A stretch of DNA of 64,000 bases from Microcoleus sp. bin48.metabat.b7b8b9.023 (GTDB lineage Bacteria > Cyanobacteriota > Cyanobacteriia > Cyanobacteriales > Microcoleaceae), in the NCBI RefSeq assembly GCF_013299185.1, contig NZ_JAAFKG010000005.1, forward strand, positions 138,871 to 202,870. The letters are read 5' to 3'. The translations under genes and the position numbers were made by a program. Numbering within the stretch: the first letter of the stretch is position 1; each line of letters starts with the position of its first letter. Of this stretch, positions 53,114-58,963 are shown piece by piece. Under the pieces are notes generated by a model that did no database searches, had not been told where the DNA came from, and worked only from the letters and a program-made list of their open reading frames with translations.

Positions 53114-53359
53114 ATGTTGCTACAAGAAGTCAAGGAGCACGTCTTCAAACTGCCACCGAGCGATCGCCTTGCGTTAGTCAGTGCCATCATTGAGTCCTTA
53201 CAAGATCGGCCTGTTGCCAGGGGCGATCGTTCTGGTGCGATTCAGCGGATGCGAGGCTTGCTAAAGACAGACCAACCCGCACCGACAGATGAGGAAGTGG
53301 CTGCAATGTTGGAAGCGCGACGCCGATTGTTTGGACATGACTCGCTATCCTTTAGATAG
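53114..53359 (+). CDS. Antitoxin-like small protein (addiction-module type)
   Basis: 81 residues: 'MLLQEVKEHVFKLPPSDRLA' followed by 'LVSAIIESLQDRP', then 'MRGLLKTDQPAPTDEEVAAM' and 'LEARRRLFG'. This helix-plus-tail pattern is typical of small cyanobacterial antitoxins encoded just before PIN-domain toxins. Here no toxin follows directly; the next gene is a second antitoxin-like gene 24 bp away. 'CTTAGGAGCCGTCT' is a good ribosome binding site. It could be an orphan. Confidence 0.65.
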   Translation: MLLQEVKEHVFKLPPSDRLALVSAIIESLQDRPVARGDRSGAIQRMRGLLKTDQPAPTDEEVAAMLEARRRLFGHDSLSFR

Positions 53360-53383
53360 GAAGGATTAATTAGGAAAACTCAA

Positions 53384-53599
53384 ATGGCAATTAACACTTC
53401 TTTAGAGGAACGGCTTGCAGCAGTGGAAACAGCGATCGCCCAGTTGCAGAAGCAAATTGTGGCTCCTCAACCAACGAATTGGTTGCAACAAATTATCGGG
53501 TCTTTCAAAGATGAACCTGCCTTTGAGGAGCTACTTGCCTATGGACGAGGGATTCGCCAAGGGGATGAGTTTTTCTTCAAAGCCGAAGATAAGCTATGA
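53384..53599 (+). CDS. VapB-like antitoxin of a broken VapBC module
   Basis: 71 residues. 'SLEERLAAVETAIAQLQKQI' is a coiled coil, and 'WLQQIIGSFKDEPAFEELLA' with 'YGRGIRQGD' is the conserved part of cyanobacterial antitoxins that precede PIN-domain VapC toxins. The stop overlaps the next start (ATGA), as usual for such pairs, but the toxin is reduced to a few codons. The antitoxin is therefore probably an orphan relic. Confidence 0.7.
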   Translation: MAINTSLEERLAAVETAIAQLQKQIVAPQPTNWLQQIIGSFKDEPAFEELLAYGRGIRQGDEFFFKAEDKL

Positions 53600-53634
53600 A
53601 ATATTTACTGGATACCGATCATCTGATTTACAGG
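53596..53634 (+). pseudogene. VapC PIN-domain toxin, only the first 12-13 codons left
   Basis: 'MKYLLDTDHLIYR' is the first strand of a PIN domain, with its catalytic Asp. After this the frame continues as 'VESRGNIVETRSQP', unlike any PIN sequence, and runs into the next gene. A deletion has removed the rest of the toxin and fused its start to the upstream region of the following gene. Confidence 0.7.
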
Positions 53635-53676
53635 GTAGAATCAAGAGGAAATATAGTAGAGACTAGGAGTCAACCT

Positions 53677-53967
53677 ATGCAAGCGATCCTGTTAAGCAGC
53701 GAAGAAGTTGCGAAACGTGCCAATCTACTGTACGAAAGCAAAATTCGTCAAAAGGTTGAGACAGACGGAAATATAGGCAAAATGGTTATCATCGACATTG
53801 AGACAGGTGACTATGAGGTTGATGAAATGGGTATTCAAGCTGCGCTCAATCTCTATGCAAAGCACCCGTATGCAAGACTATTTGGGATTCGTATCGGCTA
53901 CAATGTAGCGGCTTCTTTAGGTGGCGTCATGGAGCGTGTGAGTAGTGATTTCCGGTATAGTAACTGA
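53677..53967 (+). CDS. Small conserved cyanobacterial protein paired with an aspartic protease
   Basis: 96 residues from the ATG at 53677, which follows 'GACTAGGAGTCAACC'. Its frame is open back to 53596 only because of the VapC remnant. 'MQAILLSSEEVAKRANLLYE' and 'VIIDIETGDYEVDEMGIQAA' resemble small proteins encoded immediately before clan AA aspartic proteases in cyanobacteria. The next gene overlaps by 23 bp. The pair behaves like a toxin-antitoxin-type cassette, but the role is not known. Confidence 0.65.
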   Translation: MQAILLSSEEVAKRANLLYESKIRQKVETDGNIGKMVIIDIETGDYEVDEMGIQAALNLYAKHPYARLFGIRIGYNVAASLGGVMERVSSDFRYSN

Positions 53968-54310
53968 TAGAAATGCGATCGTCACCTTGACATTTCTCCT
54001 GGTGAACGGCGCAACTTTCCCGATCGAGTTTGTTGTAGATACAGGTTTTACCGATCACCTTTGTCTACCGCCAGAAGCAGTAAATTTACTGAGGCTGCCG
54101 TTTTTGTACAATCTGTCTGCGAACTTGGCAGATAATAGTTCCGTCTCTCTGGCAGTTCATCAAGCGACAATCTTTTGGGATGGAGTGGAGCGAGATGTTC
54201 GTGTATTGGCTACAGGGCGACGACCCCTGATTGGAACTGCCTTGTTGAATGAACAAGAACTGGTGATTCAGTTCACAGAGGGTGGTTTGGTGACGATCGA
54301 TGAGTTGTAA
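53945..54310 (+). CDS. Clan AA (retropepsin-like) aspartic protease
   Basis: 121 residues from a GTG overlapping the upstream gene. 'FVVDTGFTDHLCLPPEAVNLL' contains the D-T-G active-site triad (one Asp per monomer, so it should work as a dimer). 'RPLIGTALLNEQELVIQF' is the hydrophobic-hydrophobic-Gly block near the C-terminus. The size fits a retropepsin-like single-domain enzyme. Substrates unknown. Confidence 0.82.
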   Translation: MISGIVTDRNAIVTLTFLLVNGATFPIEFVVDTGFTDHLCLPPEAVNLLRLPFLYNLSANLADNSSVSLAVHQATIFWDGVERDVRVLATGRRPLIGTALLNEQELVIQFTEGGLVTIDEL

Positions 54311-54424
54311 ATGCCATTCCGATCTCTTAATCCTGATGTGTCCCGAAGCAGAGTTAAGAGCTTGATTAAACGTTTTGAAGGTAACTCAGACTTGAACAAG
54401 GTTTTGCAAAGGTCGAGAACATAA
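54311..54424 (+). CDS. Possible very small ORF after the protease gene
   Basis: 37 codons ('MPFRSLNPDVSRSRVKSLIK' ...), starting directly after the protease stop and ending one base before the next ATG. It is basic and helical, with no family recognised. Tight packing is the only support. Confidence 0.25.
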   Translation: MPFRSLNPDVSRSRVKSLIKRFEGNSDLNKVLQRSRT

Positions 54425-54444
54425 TGACGATAATTCCAACTATG

Positions 54445-54672
54445 AACTACCGGAACCATATCACGATCGAACCCAATAAACGCGGTGGTAAGCCTTGTGT
54501 GCGCGGCTTGCGAATTACGGTTTATGAAGTGCTTGAGTACCTGGCTTCCGAGATGACCGAAACAGAAATTCTAGAGGATTTCCCCGATCTGACGCGAGAA
54601 GATTTAAAAGCCTGTATTGCTTATGCTGCTGACCGCGAGCGTCGGTTCATGACTGCCCCATTATCCGCATGA
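54445..54672 (+). CDS. DUF433 antitoxin
   Basis: 75 residues from the ATG at 54445 (an ATG 21 bases upstream is possible). 'ITIEPNKRGGKPCVRGLRIT' followed by 'VYEVLEYLASEMTETEILED', 'FPDLTREDLKACIAYAADRE' is a complete DUF433 helix-turn-helix-like domain. The stop overlaps the start of a PIN-like DUF5615 toxin that is truncated, so this antitoxin is likely an orphan. Confidence 0.85.
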   Translation, partial: NYRNHITIEPNKRGGKPCVRGLRITVYEVLEYLASEMTETEILEDFPDLTREDLKACIAYAADRERRFMTAPLSA

Positions 54673-54758
54673 AATTACTTTTTGATGAAAACTTGTCGCC
54701 CAACTTGCCGAATCGTTTGAGCGAGCGATCGCACCTTGACAGGGCTGGCAATGCCTAG
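54669..54758 (+). pseudogene. Truncated DUF5615 (PIN-like) toxin
   Basis: 'MKLLFDENLSPNLPNRLSER' is the exact N-terminal pattern of DUF5615 toxins (MKLLFDENLSP). After about 23 residues the frame turns to 'SHLDRAGNA' and stops; full-length relatives have about 110 residues. It keeps the ATGA overlap with the DUF433 gene. Confidence 0.8.
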
Positions 54759-54846
54759 GCTGTAGTGTTGGTCATCGATCCAGTTTAGTGGACGATCACC
54801 CATATGTTGTAGAGACTTAGACCGCGAATACAGTCGATCGGCTTAC

Positions 54847-54915
54847 GCATTAACCTGACATTTTATAGATTTATTTGCCTTGACTGTTGACAATGTCAGG
54901 TTAATGCTCTAGATT
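54847..54915 (+). promoter_or_regulatory. Promoter and 16-bp inverted-repeat operator of the QueC-like cluster
   Basis: GCATTAACCTGACATT (54847-54862) is perfectly repeated in reverse complement at 54892-54907. A sigma70-like promoter overlaps the right arm: TTGACA at 54887-54892, 17-bp spacer, TAGATT at 54910-54915. 'TTTTTGGAGCAGAGAAC' then leads to the ATG at 54954. A repressor bound at the two arms could loop or block the promoter; the XRE protein of the cluster is the obvious candidate. Confidence 0.75.
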
Positions 54916-54953
54916 GAGGGTGTAAGCAAACTCCTATTTTTGGAGCAGAGAAC

Positions 54954-55580
54954 ATGGCTGATGGAGATATTTTCCGCAATGGGCTTGGGTACTATAAAAA
55001 GCTATATGAGTCGCTCTGTGAGGGGAAAGCGAGTATCGATGAGTGTACTCGGATGGCAATCTCAGCACTGAAGCAAGATCTTCAAAAAAAAGGCAATCTA
55101 CCAATTGTTCTTGCCCAACAGATGGGTGAAATGTTGTCCCAGGTTATTGACATCGCGGGCGCGAATAACTCTGTTGACTGGGGTATTGCGAATAGGGAAA
55201 TAGAAAAAATACTTCAAGTTGATGGAAGGCATGACGTTAAGGAGCTTATTCTTTTCGCTGGAAAGAGTTTCTTACATGAGCTTAGGTATGGTAACGATCG
55301 AGGATTAACTGCTAATAGTATTTCGGAAGCAATTTTGGGGCAATACATGACCACAGTGCTGGAATCAGGGTTTCATGGTCGTATACCACTAACCGATGAA
55401 CATCTTGCAGGGATGAAAGATAGAACTCTTAAACAACTAATTCAAGAAATTCAGCCTGCGGTTGTTTCTGCGATCGGTAATTGGGCAAATAAGGCAAATA
55501 TCGATGGAAGTGTAACCAAGTTACGACTACCACCACGCCGTCAAGTAAATCCAGTAGATATGGATGAAGACCTATGCTAA
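54954..55580 (+). CDS. Unknown protein, first gene of the QueC-like cluster
   Basis: 208 residues, not recognised. It is mostly alpha-helical ('GYYKKLYESLCEGKASIDEC', 'TLKQLIQEIQPAVVSAIGNW'), with a basic, Pro-containing tail 'TKLRLPPRRQVNPVDMDEDLC'. No signal peptide or membrane segment. Its 3' end overlaps the QueC-like gene by 7 bp, so the two are almost certainly co-translated and may interact. In QatABCD systems a protein of unknown fold (QatB) precedes the QueC-like QatC; this protein could play that part, but it lacks the N-terminal look I associate with QatB. The start is backed by TTGGAGCAG and the promoter upstream. Confidence 0.75.
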   Translation: MADGDIFRNGLGYYKKLYESLCEGKASIDECTRMAISALKQDLQKKGNLPIVLAQQMGEMLSQVIDIAGANNSVDWGIANREIEKILQVDGRHDVKELILFAGKSFLHELRYGNDRGLTANSISEAILGQYMTTVLESGFHGRIPLTDEHLAGMKDRTLKQLIQEIQPAVVSAIGNWANKANIDGSVTKLRLPPRRQVNPVDMDEDLC

Positions 55581-57010
55581 CAATGAAGAAAGAATTTCAT
55601 GCCCACGATAGTGATTACACGCTAGATTTTGGCTCTGGGGTAAATAGTAGTGGGTGTATTCAGTTTACAGATCATGCTACTAAAAAGGAGAGTTCTATTG
55701 GAATTACGATAGAAGATAAAGAATTTAACTATCGAGTCAAGCAAGAGTTTCCATCTGTAGTTGCCGATCTAATCGATCTGGCTGTTGCAATCCATTCCGC
55801 AGATCGTCTTGCATTTCAAAATCTACGCCAAGATCAAAGTCGCATTTATGTAAAACTACCAGTCCGTCATCCTGAAATAATGAATACTGAATTATTTCGA
55901 TCTCAGCTAGAAAATTTGCTTGAATGGGCTACTGGAAGTCTATGGTTGTTTGACTTCCCAAAGAGATCGGATTCAGAACGTTCCGTTGTTCGGCAACCAT
56001 CTTTACCAGTAGCATCTCAGGATTGTGAAGTTGCCATGTGGAGTGGTGGTCTTGATGCCTTTGCTGGTCTCTATCAACGTTTGCGAACGCATCCAGAAAA
56101 GTCATTCTTACTTTTTGGCACTGGAGGTAATGTTAACGTTCACAAGCTACAGGAAGATACAGAAAAACAAATTCGGTCTATTTTTCCAAATCGTTGTACT
56201 TTATACCGAGTTCCAATTGGTTTATTTGATAGCAATGGAGTTAGAAAAAACAAAATTACCCGCGCAAGAGGTGTTGTATTTGCGATGCTGGGTGCTGCCT
56301 GTGCATCTTTAATGGGGCGGCAAGAGCTTTGCTTTTATGAAAATGGAACTGGTGCAATTAATCTTCCATATCGCGAATCTGCGTTGGGATTAGATCACAC
56401 CAGATCGGTTCATCCATTGACTTTGCTGAAAGTGAGCGATCTGATCTCAGGGCTTCTAGGAGAGGCATTTCGGGTCTGGAATCCATTCCTATTCTCAACT
56501 AAATCTGAAATGTGTCAGATATTAGCAGAAGACCTGACAGGTAGACTATCTTCGAAAACAAAGTCATGCGACAGTCCCCACAGACATAATATCAGTCAGT
56601 GTGGATATTGCTCCTCTTGCCTTTTACGACGACAAGCTCTTAGTGCTGCTAAAATAGAGGATAAGACTCGATATCTAATATTACATGGAAATTATTCACC
56701 AGTGAAAGATCCAAGTGAGAGTTTACGACATATGCTCGCACAAGTTGAGACGCTACGATGCTTACTCAATCGACCTAATCCACATGAGATTCAGTGGGAA
56801 GCGTTAACTCGTAAATTTCCTAGACTAGATGATATTGTCGATCGATGTTCAGTCGTAGAAAAGTTGACCACTCTTGATATGCAGAGCAAGTTAATTAGAC
56901 TTTATCAAAAGTATGTCGCTGAGTGGGATGATGTAAAATCTCAACTATCAGTCAACCTCATTAAGAATAGGGACAGTGAGTCGTTAGATCGAAACTATAG
57001 CGGCTCTTAG
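55574..57010 (+). CDS. QueC/QatC-like PP-loop enzyme with N-terminal extension
   Basis: 478 residues. The first 150 form an extra beta-rich domain absent from ordinary QueC. 'CEVAMWSGGLDAFAGLYQRL' is the PP-loop (SGGLDA, 157-162; the usual Ser is Ala). 'RARGVVFAMLGAACASLMG' and 'ENGTGAINLPYRESALGLD' are the substrate-binding blocks. Cys332, Cys343, Cys346 and Cys349 ('CGYCSSC') make the QueC zinc site. A helical C-terminal tail adds 110 residues. Classical QueC makes preQ0 nitrile for queuosine; larger relatives with N-terminal domains occur in defence systems (QatC, and the QueC-like protein of type IV CBASS). With no queuosine genes nearby, a defence role is more likely. An alternative start is 55583. 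Confidence 0.88.
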   Translation: MLTMKKEFHAHDSDYTLDFGSGVNSSGCIQFTDHATKKESSIGITIEDKEFNYRVKQEFPSVVADLIDLAVAIHSADRLAFQNLRQDQSRIYVKLPVRHPEIMNTELFRSQLENLLEWATGSLWLFDFPKRSDSERSVVRQPSLPVASQDCEVAMWSGGLDAFAGLYQRLRTHPEKSFLLFGTGGNVNVHKLQEDTEKQIRSIFPNRCTLYRVPIGLFDSNGVRKNKITRARGVVFAMLGAACASLMGRQELCFYENGTGAINLPYRESALGLDHTRSVHPLTLLKVSDLISGLLGEAFRVWNPFLFSTKSEMCQILAEDLTGRLSSKTKSCDSPHRHNISQCGYCSSCLLRRQALSAAKIEDKTRYLILHGNYSPVKDPSESLRHMLAQVETLRCLLNRPNPHEIQWEALTRKFPRLDDIVDRCSVVEKLTTLDMQSKLIRLYQKYVAEWDDVKSQLSVNLIKNRDSESLDRNYSGS

Positions 57011-57124
57011 ATAGATGAGGTATATATCAAAGGTCACAAACCTTGATGTACATAGAATCTGGCATACCTCACTTTTTTGAGAAAGGCTATATTCGATCGC
57101 TTAATAAGATTAAGGAACACTGTA

Positions 57125-58318
57125 ATGGCTAGTAATATATTAGACAACATCGATCTAGCGAGATTGGGGGAGCTCCTTCAACAAGCCCGCAAAAGCTGTG
57201 ACATGACTCAAGCTCAAGCAGCCCAGATCATTGATACCGCAAGAACAACCATTGTTGCAATTGAGAAAGGAGAACGCCGGATCAAAGCAACCGAACTGAT
57301 TAAACTCGCCCGTGCTTATGGAAAAGCCATCGGCGATTTCGTTCAGCCTCGTGCTGTTACAGAACCTTTTGAGGTTCAATATCGCTCGGCATTTGGGCAG
57401 AATGAAGCTGAAGCAGCACGGATTAAACCCACTATTTTGCGCTTAGAGGAACTGTGCCAAAACTATCTAGATCTCGAAGCGATGATGGATGCACCCTTAC
57501 CTCGAAATTATCCACAAGAGTACAAGATCGATAATATGCCACTTGAGGCGGCAGCGGAAAGTATTGCCATCTCAGAACGTCAACGGCTTGGGCTTGGTGA
57601 TGCACCTATTCCACGTCTGCGAGATATTTTAGAACAGAGTGTCGGATTACGAATTTTTTATATAGAGATGCCGCCTAAATACTCAGGCATCTATAGCTAC
57701 AACGAACAAATGGGTGGCTGCATCGCCATCAATGCTGGACATCCTGAAGAGAGAAAACGCTGGTCATTAGCACATGATTACCTGCATTTTCTCGCTCATC
57801 GACGGAAGCCCATAGTTGATTTTGACGATCAGTATAAAAGGAAACCAGAGAGCGAGAGACTAGCAGATACTTTCCCTAATTATTTCCTAATGCCGACAAG
57901 TGATTTACTCAAGAGATTTAACGATATGCACCGATCTCATGGCAAGTTTACTGCAACAAATTTATTCACTTTAGCTCACCATTATGGAGTGTCCATTCAA
58001 GCTTTAATCTATCGATTAGAAGCAATTAAATTGTTGCCATCTGGAACTTGGGAGCGTCTGCGCGATCGAGGATTAAAAGTCCGAACAGTTCAACAGGAAA
58101 TGGGCTTAGAGCCTATCACGGAGCGCATCGATATGGCTCCTATTCACTATCAGCATTTAGCGATAGAAGCACTAGATCGAGGGTTAATTACCGAAGGACA
58201 CTTTGCTGATTTTCTTGGTGTCGATCGCCTGGAAGCTCGACGGATTGCAGAATCATTAAGCGAACATTCAAGTGGAATAATCGAAGAAGTTGCTGATTTA
58301 GACCTTTGTCAGGCGTAG
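57125..58318 (+). CDS. XRE HTH - ImmA/IrrE metallopeptidase fusion
   Basis: 397 residues from the ATG at 57125, preceded by TTAAGGAACAC; the frame opens 16 codons earlier without such a site. The XRE HTH (about 10-65) is 'LGELLQQARKSCDMTQAQAA' and 'TARTTIVAIEKGERRIKATE'. The ImmA/IrrE domain contains 'WSLAHDYLHFLAHR', where the usual HExxH reads His217-Asp-Tyr-Leu-His221, and the third ligand Glu244 is in 'ERLADTFPNYFLMP'. A C-terminal 100-residue region follows. Such proteins repress an operon and are inactivated or cleave a repressor on signal. It lies 114 bp after the QueC-like gene and 19 bp before a PIN-like gene. Confidence 0.88.
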   Translation: MASNILDNIDLARLGELLQQARKSCDMTQAQAAQIIDTARTTIVAIEKGERRIKATELIKLARAYGKAIGDFVQPRAVTEPFEVQYRSAFGQNEAEAARIKPTILRLEELCQNYLDLEAMMDAPLPRNYPQEYKIDNMPLEAAAESIAISERQRLGLGDAPIPRLRDILEQSVGLRIFYIEMPPKYSGIYSYNEQMGGCIAINAGHPEERKRWSLAHDYLHFLAHRRKPIVDFDDQYKRKPESERLADTFPNYFLMPTSDLLKRFNDMHRSHGKFTATNLFTLAHHYGVSIQALIYRLEAIKLLPSGTWERLRDRGLKVRTVQQEMGLEPITERIDMAPIHYQHLAIEALDRGLITEGHFADFLGVDRLEARRIAESLSEHSSGIIEEVADLDLCQA

Positions 58319-58337
58319 GATAATTGGGTAATTAAAA

Positions 58338-58889
58338 ATGAACATTAAACAATCCCATATTGTCCTAGATTCCTGCTGCATTCTAAATTTCTATGCTTCC
58401 GGAAAATTTCTAGAAATATTGCAAGCTATTCCCGCTGAAATTGTAGTTACTGAAGTTGTTAGATCGAAAGAATTAAAGACGCTTCAGCGGATTGAAAATG
58501 AGGAGAGTGAAGGTGCAATTTATTTTGACCAGGCGGTTCAAGAAGGTTTAATATCAATCGTAGATTTTGAATCGGAAGCAGAGGCAGAAACTTTCATCAA
58601 CTATACTGCTCAAATGAGGGATGAAGGAGAATCTGCAACATTTGCAATCGCCTTTCACCGTGAATGGACAGTTGCAACTGATGATAAGAGAGCGATTGCC
58701 TTTCTAAGAAAAGAGGCTCCTCACATCCAAATTGTATCGACACTGGAAATCATTGAACATTGGTCGGAAAAATCAAATATTGACTCGGTAACATTAAAAG
58801 CTGCATTGACTGCAATTCGAGTTAGAGCGAAATATCAACCTCCTCGAAATCACCCTTTGCTGATTTGGTGGGAAACTGCAATGAAATAA
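58338..58889 (+). CDS. PIN-like nuclease domain protein
   Basis: 183 residues. 'HIVLDSCCILNFYASGKF' (Asp11), 'AEIVVTEVVRSKEL' (Glu39), 'RDEGESATFAIAFHREWTVA' (Glu98) and 'ATDDKRAIAFLRK' (Asp115/116) place four acids as in PIN-fold RNases such as VapC. The last 60 residues are extra. XRE-ImmA proteins are often encoded beside such PIN-like proteins, and the two are probably regulator/antitoxin and toxin. The 19-bp gap means joint transcription, with AAATG start context. As the last gene it could be the effector of the whole four-gene cluster. Confidence 0.8.
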   Translation: MNIKQSHIVLDSCCILNFYASGKFLEILQAIPAEIVVTEVVRSKELKTLQRIENEESEGAIYFDQAVQEGLISIVDFESEAEAETFINYTAQMRDEGESATFAIAFHREWTVATDDKRAIAFLRKEAPHIQIVSTLEIIEHWSEKSNIDSVTLKAALTAIRVRAKYQPPRNHPLLIWWETAMK

Positions 58890-58963
58890 ATAAGGGTTCC
58901 CATTATGTGCAGCTTCATAAATAATTGGTATTACTTATTAATTTTGCAACCCAAATTAGCAAT

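Noticed and set aside
54954..57010. Calling genes 1-2 of the cluster QatB and QatC outright
   Set aside because: No QatA-like ATPase or QatD-like TatD nuclease is adjacent and the 208-residue protein is not clearly QatB, so only 'QatC-like' is supported.
55574..57010. Housekeeping queuosine synthase QueC
   Set aside because: The protein is about twice the size of QueC, has Ala in the PP-loop SGGLD(S) position, and has no queD/E/F neighbours.
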